A stretch of DNA of 64,000 bases from Perkinsus olseni (taxonomy: Eukaryota; Perkinsozoa; Perkinsida; Perkinsidae), in contig JABANP010000097.1 of NCBI GenBank assembly GCA_013115135.1, positions 78,360 through 142,359 on the forward strand, in the 5' to 3' direction. This document shows, piece after piece, positions 22,452 through 34,272 of the stretch. Position 1 is the stretch's first letter, and each line of letters opens with the position of its first letter. Below the pieces are notes generated by a model, which ran no database searches, was not told the origin of the DNA, and worked only from the letters and a program-made list of their open reading frames with translations. The translations under genes and the position numbers were made by a program.

Positions 22452-25400
22452 CCTGCTGATCTCCTCGACATTCTACGCTCTAAAGTCACCTCCGCCGACA
22501 GCCCCGCTGCCACCGTCCTGGAGCAGGCTCCATTACTGACCGACCCCGAGGAGGTGGACCCTCTCTTCTGGAGGGAAGGGTCCTTCACCCAAGCATGCAC
22601 CTCTGAGCTGCTCTCGATAGCCCACAAGGTGGCAGTGGAGCTGAGAAGGAGAGTTACCGAGGTCGAGAACCCCGACAGGCATCGGCCATTGATAGGGTTC
22701 GGTGAGGTCCATCGTGGTCATACTAAAGAGGATGCCTCGGCTGTACAGAGGAGCGATCACCATGAGGTAGCCCATCACGACTGGACAGGTCCATTGCCCT
22801 CTTGAACAGGTCGATGTGGTATCGCCAGTGACTCTCACCTCCCTCGCCAAAGAGATGGGTGGCGGAGTCCACGACCTTTCTGAGGATAATGACGAAGGGA
22901 TTGACTTCTCGAATGAAGGAGTCGTCGAGCCGGCTGATGGGTGTCTCTTGGGTCTTGACGAGGACCCACTCCAAAGGGCTGTCCGATCCCGTCCAGTGTG
23001 TATAATGATTACCAGTAGAGGCTCACCGACGGGGTCGACAGTGGAGAGGGTGTGCAGGCTCCTGTCTGCCCATGACAGCAGCACTGGTGAGTACCCTGTA
23101 CTACTCTCGCCGCCACTACTGATGCGTAGATCGTCTGCAACTCGTCACTCCCAAGTATGTATTAGAAGTTGCCTTGGCGACTCCTACTGATCTCCGGACA
23201 CCGTTACAGAACTGGGCCTGCGAGGAGCTGCTACGAGGAGCATCTTTGGATCTGAAGGTTGCCAGAGTGTAGGTCAGGATACTCATCATTATCAAGATCA
23301 GATTATCCTTCAACTGATGCTAGAGATGATCTGTCGAAGTACCCGGTGTCAGCAGGTCGGCTTCGTCATGCATTTGCCGGAGCCCATGGACGCACAACAG
23401 GTAGGTTGCTGACGATGAGGTGGGGGAGGTGTGGTAGTAGGCCGAGGTCATCTCCCGATGGCTACAGGAGGTTGGTGACCTGTCCGAGCAGCCCACGATG
23501 AATATTGAAGAGGTCTTCCGATCTCCAGTGTTTGAGGTGAGAATAATCAACAGGGCTCGTCTGTAGGGGTACCTTTAGGAGGCCTCATCGGTGGACAAAG
23601 CAGCAGGGCCCAACCCTCTGGCCCTCCCTCTGGTCTTCGGTTCAACGCTTCTGTATTGATCTCACTGGTAGCGATAGGAGGTTATACGTGGACAGAGAGT
23701 CGGGTGTGGCGGCGTCCTCTTGGGACGTGGATAGCTTGAAGGCCATGACGGACGCCATTCAAGCTAGGATACGCAGGGCTGAGGAGAATCGTGATGAAGA
23801 GGATTCGCAGGTGGTGACCACCAGGCCCAGTGGCAGTAGTCAGTCTACTGGGTCAGGTACCGGTAGAGGTGAGTGAGGAGGTGAAGAGGGTGATGAGTGG
23901 TGGATGGGAGGAAGTGGCATCGGAAGGCCCATCGGGTATGGAGGACTGCCCTGACACCCTGGAGGCCCTTACTAGAGAGTATCTCGTTGGTGGCGCTAAG
24001 GCTGATGTCTTTACTTGTCTGGACCTCCACAGAAGAGGGGAGTGGATTGGTGAAGGGGAGGAGGGAGAGGAGGAGGCTAGCAGTCTTAGGAGGTTATCAA
24101 TCGCCTAGCGAGAGCATCATCCGAAGCCCCACTGGATGCCGAGGAGGCGCCTGGTCATGTCGGTGCCTACTCCTATGAGGGCACCGTCCTCATCAATGGT
24201 GACGGCCATGACGAGTGGGACCTAGCCCAACAGATAAGGCATCTTACTAGTCCATACACGGGCGGGCAGCCTCAGAAGATGCCTCTCCCTCTGGATGGTG
24301 CGGGAGGAGAGCCTAAGGAGCTCCTTAGAATGGGGTAGTACTACTTACACAGCGGCCAGAGTATGCAGGTTGGTGGCAGGTATGGTGATGAGGATATTGG
24401 TCGGCCTAGCAGGGTTTGGTCTAACTTTCGTCAGCACTGTCCAGTAGCCTTCCTCGATGATGGTCTCATCCTCCCTGGGGATGTCGAGTATGCTGTCTCC
24501 TGGGCCGACACGGTCTTCATGTGCTCGACAAGGGAGCGGAGAAGGGACTTCATGAGAAACCCTAGGAGGTAGTCCTAGGAGGACGATCAGCATCATACGT
24601 TCGCTCGGCAGAGGTTCTCAGGTATGCGGCAGTCGATGAGCCGTCCTTCGCCTCGGCTACGCACAAGGTTGGCGTTGCGGTAGTGGGCTGTCGACTGGCG
24701 GGCAAGAGTACGCTGGCGAGGGCGTTGGCCGATAAGCTTAAAGGGGCTATCAAGGCTATTGAAGTTGGTGCTGACGATAGCTGGATTGAAGAGGCTGCAG
24801 AGCAGCTAGGGGTGTCAGAAAATATTCAACTTCAGGAGGAGAGGAGGGTGAGCATTGAGGAGGTGCGGCGGGTGAGGGCTGAGAGGGAGGAGGCCGGTGA
24901 AGAGGAGGAGGAGGCAGAGGAGGGGTTTCCGGAGATGCCGGACGGGTTGCGTACGATGCCTGACTGCCACTACTTGTTGGTAGGGCCGACGATGGAGGAT
25001 ATCGAGAAGTGGAGGGAAAGGAGTGGTATGGCGATAGGGATGGTGATATCGATTGAAGGGGAGGATGAGGAGGTGTTGGAGGTTATACGGGGGAGGATGG
25101 GAGTGGTGGAGGAAGGGGCCGGGCAAGAAGCAGACGACGTAGCAGGAGAGGACGGGGAAGGGGATACGGAAGGGGGAAAGGGTGAGCCGATGAGGGCAGA
25201 AGAGAAGGTAGCAGTAGCAGCCATAGAGGCTATTGTCCTTCCTTCTTGTGCAGGTCCTAGCGGAGTTGAGTGCGGCAAGGGAGCTGGGGGATACTCTTGG
25301 CGTCACTACCATACGCTTGTCCATCACTAAGGATATCTTGGGTTGCACCAAGGACGTCATACAGGCGATAGATCCCTTCCTACAGCCCAGGTCCAGAGGT

Positions 25401-28400
25401 CCGTATCGATCATCAGCATGATTGGGGCATCTCATTCAGGATTGATGATGAGTCTGCCTGTGAGGGCCTGCCCGACCCTTGGACACCTCCGGAACAGGAA
25501 GAGGGCGTGGAGGTGCCCCAGTGCCCGATATCGTCTCGTATCAAGTACTCTCCTCTATGTGGCCCCTATTGCCCGGTAACTCTCCTTGACGAAGGCTGGC
25601 TTTACCCTGGACAGGTCAGCGTGTTGCTACTGTTGTCGATGATGAGGTGGCCAGATACGCCTACCAGAGGAGGTACCGGAGGGGATGAGTGACCAGCAGC
25701 AGCAATGGGTTAGCTTGAAAGGGAGGATACTAGGCTTCGCCGAAGCTCTGTGCAAAGTAAGATGGACCGATCTGGCGACGAGGGAGGAGGTCACCTGCAG
25801 GAAAAGTTCATGGAGGATGTTGAGGGGTACATGACGAAGTTGAGGAGGCGTTGGGATGGTGAGGGACCAGTGATGCCACCCTGCCGAGTGATGATACTAG
25901 GCGCTGAGGGGAGTAGGATTGATACTGTTCGGCCATGCGTAATAATCTTTACCCTCTGCCAGCTGGAGTGGAGGAGATGTGCCGCTCTCTCGCTGTCAAG
26001 GGAGGGGTAGAGGTGGTCAGGCTACACCAACGGTAACTATCTTTCGCTGGAGGGGTCATGGTGATATGAGCTCAGCAGGTATTCAGAGGCCTTGGAGAGG
26101 ATGCTGGAGGAGAGGAGGATGAAGCTAGAGGAGGAGGCAAGGCTCAGGCTGGAGGAAGCTAAGAGACTGAAGCGGGAGGAAGAGGAGGCCAGGAAGGCTG
26201 CAGAGGACAAGGACGAGGGTATTGCCTTGTAGCATGCCGCGCGTGGCTATGATGGTTCTAGGCGATGAGGGAGGGGGAGAAGAGAGTGCTCGCCCTGATG
26301 ATGAAGGCCAGGAGGAGGAGGAGGAGAATGTGCCACCACCGACTGAGGAGGAGATGCAACACCTCCGGCAGGAGGCCTTCCTAGAGGTCTCTACCAACGA
26401 TCTCTACTGAGACTCAATATCCCTAGGCAGGCACTACCGTCAACACTGGGGCCGAGTATCATCGATGGTCGTTGGGTGGTGGTAGAGGAGGAGGGGGCTC
26501 CTAGGCTAGAAGAGCTGATGGTCTCCTGCAAGAGGCTGCCGGAAGCAGCAGTGGTAGGAGGGATCGACTACTGAGTGCCATCCTGAAGGTCCACATCAGG
26601 TCCTCACCACCGCTGCAGCAGAAGCTGTTGCTGCCTGCTTGGACTTGGATGCCATCGACAGAGAGGCTGAGCTGGAGCTGGAGAAGAGGAGGGAGGAGAG
26701 GAAGGCTAGGATGGAGGAGCGAGAGAGGTGGGCTGAAGAAGGCTCATGCAACACCTTTATCTCGCCAGCTCTGCGCAGACTATTGGCCCTGCCGGAGCCT
26801 CCTGAGGAGGGCATACCCGAGTATGAGGAGGAGATCGAGGACCCAGAAGAGGTCCCTAGCGAGGTGACTCGTGAAGGTCCTCCTCGTCCCTCCTCGATGT
26901 AGGGTCTACAGGTGGCAAAGAGGGGGTTCCTCGAGGGTCGAGAGAAGACCATCCTGGCCATCTCGGCTACGGTGGAATGGCTGATGGCCCTTGGAATCCC
27001 TACAACCGATATTGAGTAGTACGGCAGAGCGGAAGGCTTGGCGCATGGGTCATTCAGGTGCGGCCAATTGGCTGAGCGACATGTCCGCCATGCTCTCCGA
27101 GATCACCTCTCCTCAGACGATAGAAGGAACCTCATTTTCAAATCTGTCTGTATACCGGTAGTCCTAGCCCTCCACCCGCCCTCCCCAGTGTTCTGTCAGG
27201 TTTCTGAGTCCGACGCAGAGGCCTGGCTTAGGAGTGGTAGAGTGGGGCTCTCGAGGTTCTTCGGTAGGGCTGATGTCTACAGCATCGATGAGGAGGGGAA
27301 GGAGGCTGTCCTGGTGGACGACAGAATCATCTACATGACCAACTCGAGGTACTGGGTACATATCTGTCTGCAGCCGAGGCCCTGTTGAACCAGGGAACCC
27401 CTCCTGTCGGAGGGGCCTCTTCCAGTCCTCCTAGACCCTACTGTTTCAAGGCCTTGGCATCAGCGTGAGACACCCTACCGGTAGTAGCCTGCACCTCCAT
27501 CTCGGACCAGCGTCTCTTGTCAGCATATGCGTAGTTGGCCCCCCTCTATCGGGCGTCACCAGCGTGGCCCGTCAGATCTCACAGGTCACAGGAGCCGTTT
27601 ACCTCAGCCCCTCGGAAGTAGCAGCTCAATCGCCCCACGACGTGCCGCTGAGAGGCTCTGCCGCAGGTCCTCGGCTCTGTGGACCTCCACCATTCTCACT
27701 TGGGGCGGCAGCATCTTTTGGATGATCTCACCAATGGTTGGTATAGGTCTTGTCACCCCAAGCACCTTCACACTGCAGGTCGCTCCTCATCTTCCGAGGC
27801 CCTGGCCTGGGCTTTGTCCATCCGTCTGGAGGAGGCAGACTGTAGGGAGCGTGGATGGGTTATTGATGGGTAGGAGTATCACTGCGCCGCTTCTACACAC
27901 AGTGGTTGTAGGTACCCCCTAGGGGTGTCGGAATTGACGTACCTGGTAAAGGCTTGCGGAGTGGAGCCACAGCTGGTTCTGGTCTTGGAGATGAGTCGTT
28001 GTGAGTTCGAGCGTCGAAAGGAGAGGGTCGTGGAGGGGCCCGCTAGTGCAGAGGGTGTTGTTAATGAGGATGTCCTCGAATCCCACTGGAGGCAGTGGAT
28101 CCAAGGGCCATCCATGGACATACCCGCATACCTGATGGAGCGCTTCTTGGGGACGGCAAGGCTGATGACCATCGACGCTCGGAGGGCCACTGGAGCCGTG
28201 GCAGGGCTGGCTATGAGGAGGTGCCAAGATATGGTAGGGAGGAGGGCATTGCCCTGAAGGCAAGGCATGCTCTCACGGTTGAGTGCAGATGAAGTCATTC
28301 TACTGCTATAAACGACATCAACATCAGAGGCTCCCGTCCCCGCTGCCAAAGGGGGTACATCAAGATGTGATGAGGAGGATGATGGTTATGCATGAAGGGG

Positions 28401-29524
28401 AGCTAGTAAGAGGGCCTGGTGGCTGTCTGTGGAGCGGCTCGGCCCGTCAGGCCCGATGCCGAGTATGTCCGGTGACCTATGCTCGGTGTGATGGTGCTAT
28501 GGTTATTGGGAGGATCCCCGTCGAATATGATGGTCGGGTGTACTGGATTGGAGGCTTGAAGGTGAGGGGATGGTACTTTAGTGTCGTCGATAGGATGGTG
28601 TCAGGTCTCGGAAGACCAGGCACATCTTGAGGAGTTCATTCAACGCCCTCAGGACTTCGTGGCCCCCGAGACAGACTTTATGAAGGTAGTGAAAGCGTCG
28701 TCACGTTGTGCCATCAGGGATGCTCAGTCCGCCGGCCCTCCACGCCTGGTAGCGACAACTCCCCTACAGTGCGAATTCGAGGGCTGCTGTGTCGTTGCCC
28801 TGGCCTCCAGCGGCACAGCAGTTGAGCAGTGTGCCTATGATAAGGTCATTTACGATGGTACAGCTTTCCGGGCTGATACCATCATCATCATGGATCGTAC
28901 AGGTCGTCGGTACTGCCTAGCGGACAGCCTGAGTCTCGCGGCCTTCCGTCAATCGCCCACTTCTTACATCAACAAGGCTACTGCTGCTGCTAGTAGCGCC
29001 GATGGCGTTGATACATCGACGGCCACCAAGCACCCTCACTTCGGGACAGGAAAGGCCATTGGTATAGAGGACAGCGTCAAGTGAATTCACGTAGAGGAGC
29101 GGCACTGGCCACGTCCCTGGGCAGGTACTTGAAGGCCTCAGTAAGCCGACAGATCACTAACGGCATGAAGGAGTTGGGGGAACGCAGGCCACTCATACCC
29201 GACGGCGGTGGCGGACCGCGGGAGTAGCTGCTGCCGCTGCAGCGTAGTTGCTGAGCTATGCTGGCTATGTTGGTCAGGTCGGCGCTGAGGTACTTGGCTG
29301 CGTACCTCAGAGCTCATAACCCTCTCACCGCCCAAGCTGCGTATGTAGTTGAGGAGTGTAAGGAAGCGTTCGAAAGCTTGAGGGAAGCGTCAACAGAGCC
29401 TGGCCTGGCCACTGACATGGAGAGGCTGATGGTGGCTGGAGGGGAGGACAGAACATGTACAGATACAGAGAAGAAATTCGATGATTTATTCCACATTGGG
29501 CGGGGTGGCCGAAACGCGTCATGA
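22452..29524 (+). CDS. AK9-like multidomain adenylate/nucleoside-phosphate kinase
   Basis: A long plus-strand gene with many short introns; start uncertain. It repeats the AK9 module in which a kinase-like part follows CPV...L..G....AV.Y...Y: RQHCPVAFLDDGLILPGDVEY near 24.45 kb, YCPVTLLDEGWLYPG near 25.57 kb and CRVCPVTYARCDGAMVIG near 28.46 kb. P-loops are VAVVGCRLAGKSTLARALA (24.67 kb) and CVVGPPLSGVTSVARQ (27.53 kb); a third, PCRVMILGAEGS (25.88 kb), is degenerate. A substrate-domain motif RERGWVIDG lies near 27.85 kb. Glutamate-rich coiled-coil stretches lie at 24.85-25.2 and 26.1-26.9 kb. The tail, SALRYLAAYLRAHNP (29.28 kb), resembles the AK9 C-terminus. AK9 proteins phosphorylate nucleoside mono- and diphosphates and are linked to cilia. 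Exons between 22.7 and 23.7 kb are poorly resolved. Confidence 0.72.
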
Positions 29525-29719
29525 GAACAACAACGGGAACAGCAGCAGCCGTATCCACGCACTGAGGGGCTTGAGTTGAGTGCCCGAATGCTACGCGTCT
29601 CAGATGAAAAATGGCACTCCTGAACCGCTTCGCTCCGCTCGAAATCGCTATGCAAAATCGTCGGCGCTGTCTCTTCTTCGTTGGCACCAGACACTTTTCA
29701 TCGGTGATCTCTTCCAATT

Positions 29720-31062
29720 ATGTTGTCCCAGAAGGCCACTTTGAACGACCTGCCCGAATCCCAAATCAAGGGCAAGAGGGTCCTCATGCGTGTGGACTTC
29801 AACGTCCCCGTTAAGGACGGCAAGGTGGCTGATAAGACCCGTATCGTGGCCACCATCCCCACTATCAAGAAGGTCTTCGAGATGGGCGCCAACAGCGTCG
29901 TCCTCATGAGCCATTTGGGCAGACCCGAGGGCAACAAGATTGAGAAGGTAGTAGAAAGCCACTCTCGCCGCCGCCGCCAGACCATCATACCCTCGATAAT
30001 GATGATGAGAATTTCGTTGTTGTTCAGTTCTCTCTGAAGCCTGTCGTCCCTGTCCTCTCCGAGCTCGTCGGCCACGAGGTCACTTTCGTTGACGATTGCG
30101 TTGGCGAGACTGCCATCAAGGCTTGCGCCTCTCCTGCCCCCGGCAGCATCATCCTTCTCGAGAATCTCCGCTTCCATGTTGAGGAGGAGGGCAAGGGTGT
30201 CATCAACGGCGAGAAGGTGAAGGCTTCCCCCGAGGCCGTCGCCGCCTTCAGAGCCGACCTCACCAAGCTCGGTGATGTCTTCATTAACGATGCTTTCGGT
30301 ACCGCTCATCGCGCTCACTCCTCTATGGTTGGTGTTGAGCTCCCTGTCCGCGCTGCCGGTCTCTTGCTCGCTAAGGAGCTTCAGTACTTCGGCAAGGCCC
30401 TCGAGAACCCCGAGCGCCCCGTCTTGAGTGTCCTTGGCGGTGCTAAGGTTAAGGATAAGATTCAGCTTATCAACAACATGCTTGATAAGGTTGATATGAT
30501 GATCATCGGTGGCGGTATGGCTTACACCTTCATCAAGACCCTCCACAACACTCCCATCGGTAACTCTCTCTTCGATGAGGAGGGCAGCAAGATCGTCCCT
30601 GACCTCATGAAGAAGGCCCAGGAGAAGGCCGTCCAGATCCTCCTTCCTGTTGACTGGGTTTGCGCTGATGACTTCGACAACAACGCCAACACTAAGGTCT
30701 GCACCATGGAGACCGGCATCCCTGATGGCTGGGAGGGCCTTGATGTTGGTCCGGAGTCCACCAAGCGCAACCTTGAGATGCTGAAGAAGGCCAAGACCAT
30801 CATCTGGAACGGCCCTCAGGGTGTCTTCGAGTTCCCCAACTTCGCCAAGGGTTCCTTCGCCCTCCTTGACGGTGTTGTTGCCGCCACCAAGGCCGGCGCT
30901 ACCTCCATCATCGGTGGTGGTGATACCGCCGCTATGGTCGAGCAGCAGGGTAAGGCTGGTGAGATCTCTCACGTCAGTACTGGTGGCGGAGCCTCCTTGG
31001 AGCTTCTCGAGGGTAAGCAGTTGCCCGGTGTTGTTGCCCTGACTGACAAGAACCAGCTCTAA
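29720..31062 (+). CDS. PGK: Phosphoglycerate kinase
   Basis: Two exons, 29720-29947 and 30028-31062, with an 80-bp GT-AG intron, give 420 residues, the normal length. Catalyses transfer of phosphate between 1,3-bisphosphoglycerate and ADP in glycolysis. Visible hallmarks: RVDFNVP near the start, SHLGRP, the [10 protein letters not shown] region, [11 protein letters not shown], the nucleotide-binding WNGPQGVFE and GGGDTAA. There is no targeting extension, so a cytosolic enzyme is expected. Codon use is strongly biased to C-ending codons compared with its neighbours, as in highly expressed genes. The bias also opens a long antisense frame, which is not a gene. Confidence 0.97.
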
Positions 31063-31325
31063 GAAGGATACCATTAGGATGAGGAGTTATCAGCCTTAGG
31101 GCTGCTCGTGGTAGTGGTTGCTGTTACTCGGCAACTTATATTACTACCGTTTTCACGATTATCGAGTGATTCTATTATTAACATCATGTTGAGTTAGTTC
31201 ATCCCGGAGGGTCACAGCTGACGCACACAAAAGGGACAGGATTCGTATTGGTCGAGGAAGGCTCGCCGTTACTAGTAGTGCAGCACCCCCTTCAACTTCG
31301 AAGGTTAATATTATTATTATCATCA

Positions 31326-32487
31326 ATGGTTGTGAAGAATCGTAAGGCATCAGGCAGCAGTTCGGGTGATGCTCCCGCTGCCAGTACCGCCCCTCAGGGA
31401 TTGGAGGGTCTCTATCAAAGGATAGAGCCCCACTTAGAGGCTATCATGCCCTATATCAGAGCAGCAGTGCCGATCATTGAAAGCTGCGTGAAGACACTCG
31501 ACGGTATCTACACTCAGTACATCAAACCCCACTGGCACGATGGGTTTGGGTGACTTCTGCTTTGCCCTGCTACTGTTGTTCTTCGGTGGACAGTTCGCCC
31601 TCACTATTCTGGCCTGGGGGGCCTTCCAACAGGCTGGTGGTGGTATGATAAAGCGGGCCTGGAAGGAGTTGAAGGTCGAGTATGTCGACAGTATGAAGAA
31701 GCTTCAGGAGGATCCCGAGGCTAAGGCGATCTTCGATAAGAATAATGACGGGGAAGTTTCGATTGGAGAGGTAGGGGAAGGGAGAGCCAAGCAAGGGTCT
31801 CATTTTCGTCGATGTCACCGTTTAGGTTGCCACAACAATGTCCTCAGTGATTGGTGCCAAGACACCTGAAGAGAAGCAGAAGGCTCGTCGTATGGTCGGT
31901 GCTACTATGAGATGTGTGGACCCCAATCGTCTATTGGATGCCGTCACTGGTTTCTGGGCGGGCATGGTCGCGGTCATAGCGGCTCTTCGTTCCCAGCTGG
32001 CTGCCTGTGTTTCTGTTGGTGCCTCCATCGGTCAGAAGGGCGCCGAGTATGCCAAAGTCTACCTCGAGAAGCCGTTATACGAGAAGTTCCCCGACTACAA
32101 GGATTGGGTTGATGCCGGCCTCAGGGCAGGATGCTCCCTCATTGGTATTCTGGTCAGTCTGTTCATGGCCAGGATAGTTACTGCCTTCAACTGTGCTATC
32201 AAGGGAGCTCAGAGATTGGCGGAGATGGCAGTGAAGGCCCTCCACGACGCTGGTTACTTGCCCAATGTCAAGGACAGAGGCTCGAGGGTGCAGACCATAG
32301 CGATGGCCCTCACGGCTTTCGGCCTATGGTATCAGGTGAGTGGGAGGTAACAAAGGCGTGAGGGGAAAATGATGTTGGTGTTTTTTCGCAGTTCTCGACG
32401 GGATTCTCGTGCCCAACTTTGATGAAGATCGTCCTCTTCCCGCTGCTCATTTCGGAGAACATCCTCACATTGATAGCTGCCCTTTAA
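31326..32487 (+). CDS. EF-hand multi-pass membrane protein of unknown function
   Basis: Exons 31326-31770, 31826-32335 and 32392-32487 give about 349 residues if one base is removed from the T run at 31545-31547; otherwise exon 1 is out of frame by one. The polar N-terminus is followed by LYQRIEPHLEAIMPYIRAA, a hydrophobic helix (FALLLLFFGGQFALTILAW), then a single EF-hand-like loop DKNNDGEVSIGE. Later there are further hydrophobic helices and a short hydrophobic tail, ending LFPLLISENILTLIAAL. I do not recognise the family. The one-base shift in a homopolymer looks like a sequencing error, as in FN3 copy 4. Confidence 0.7.
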
Positions 32488-34272
32488 GTTCCGTTGAGGG
32501 AAATGCGAGATGTGCCAAGGGGGGCAAGAAATATATTTGTTAACTGGATGGTGACTACTACAAGCAGTGTAGTGGTAGTGATCCGATAGGATAGTTTCAT
32601 GAGACCTTATGATGCATTTTAGTTGAAGTTGTCACTCTGGATGGTATTCAATTTTGAAGCACGCTTTTCACATTCTCCCTTTGTCTGCACTATGTCGTTA
32701 CATCCGATTGAGGCGGGTATCGAGTGGGAGTTGCCAAAGGAGTGGTAGGAATATCAGGAGGGATGCCAAGAAGCTGCATTTGAACTGGGGCTGCGAGCAA
32801 TAGGAACGGAGACCTCCTACTGGCTGGAGTTGGACTTCTGACGGATTGTCTCCCGGTGTCCGGCGTAGTTGGTGGTAGGTTACAGGTTCCTTAACAAATC
32901 CTCTTGTCTCTGCCTGAGTGTTGCAGTAGCTCGTGCCATATTGAAGGGTCACCCAGGACTGTCCATCGTTATGATGACACCAGGCATTGATGAGGCAAGA
33001 CCACCTCGCTGGCCGGACGTCGGGGATTCGCGATCGAGGTTGGGTCGGGTGGGCGGAAGTTCGATTGGATTGTGTCATTCATCATGGTCAAATACTCATC
33101 TATCGTCTCAATAACATTCGGTGGAAGTCCGTACCAAGGCTACTACTACTACTACCCTGAGTGCTGATGGCTCTCTGCAGATGAGCCATTGACGTTGAGT
33201 GAGGCATAAACAGCAGCGGCAACTTTGGTATAACCGTTGTGATGACGCGGCATGTTCCTCTGTCTTCCCTCCGGTCGATGCCTGTTGTGTTGGCTTTCTC
33301 CTGGTCCCCGGCTAAAGATGCAGCTTTTGACTCGTCAAGTGGATGGGCTTCTTCACGTGGGAAGTATTCAAAGTCAGTGAGGATAAGCCGCATCGGAAGG
33401 GGAATGATTGTAAACGGATCAAAGCAGATCTGGTGTGCCTTGGGGTATCTTTTGGTCATGCATGCCAGACTCGAGTAGGTTCAGTGTATGCAGCAGACTC
33501 AGTGCTGGAAGAGTGGTGCTTTGTTCGAGGAGTGTATGCAGTCCAAAGATCCTGCCTGGGTACTACTACCACCCTTCCACCGCTTCATGGCCGTTGGTAG
33601 GTGACGAAGGAGTGTATGCATCTGAGGGATGCCTACATGCAGTGCCGCAAGTGCTTGATAGTCCCCAACCTCCGCCTTTACGGCAACCCCTACTCGTAGT
33701 TATTATTATTAATAATTGGCATTATTGACACTGTCATGGTTTCTGATACCAGCTGCAGCCAGAGTTGACTCCCGGAAGGTTTAGCGGGGTATTCTTGCGT
33801 CAGGTGATCGGCATCCCCATGGACCCGGGGATCAATGGTGCATTGCCTGCGGCTTCCTGGAAGAGGGCCCGCCTACAGAGTGGATGGTTGCGGGTTCTAG
33901 TCCCAGGGATGATGATTTTGCCGTTACTCACTCGCTATTGCCCGCAGTACTCGTGAATGTCCTCATGTCGATCAGCAGCAGCCGCAGCAGCAGTTCCCCC
34001 AACACGGCGTAGTTCTCGCTTGAAGGTGCTCAACCAAATGAGCGGGTAATTGAACCTCCGTTCCCTCGATTGAGGATGACCCTCGCAGGACCTCTTTCCC
34101 CCACGAACCTTCGGCAGCATCTCCTTCGTCGCCCTCCTCATCAGTACCGTCACAACGGGCAACTACCAAGCGGACACCGGGAAGACGGAAGACATCGTCG
34201 AGGTGAGTTGCCTGTCAGCCACCATTGCCTTTCTGGCCGATGGCCTTAGATCCTCACACCTCTAGCGATGCG
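32488..34272. other. Unresolved region before the ORC1-like gene
   Basis: About 1.8 kb. Short open frames with possible splice sites exist at 33.4-33.9 kb on the plus strand, but none resembles a known family and they do not give a BAH domain. A B-box-like GGTTCTAGTCC lies at 33893-33903. I would not call a gene here. Confidence 0.4.

Noticed and set aside
22533..23084. Minus-strand gene opposite the front of the AK9-like gene
   Set aside because: A few stretches look protein-like, but frames break often and no family match was seen; I kept the plus-strand reading with low certainty for these exons.
24815..25435. 206-codon minus-strand frame opposite the AK9-like gene
   Set aside because: It is a proline/leucine-rich mirror of a glutamate-rich coding stretch on the plus strand.
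29698..31074. 458-codon open frame antisense to phosphoglycerate kinase
   Set aside because: It is the mirror of a highly codon-biased gene, crosses the PGK intron without splice logic, and has no protein-like features.
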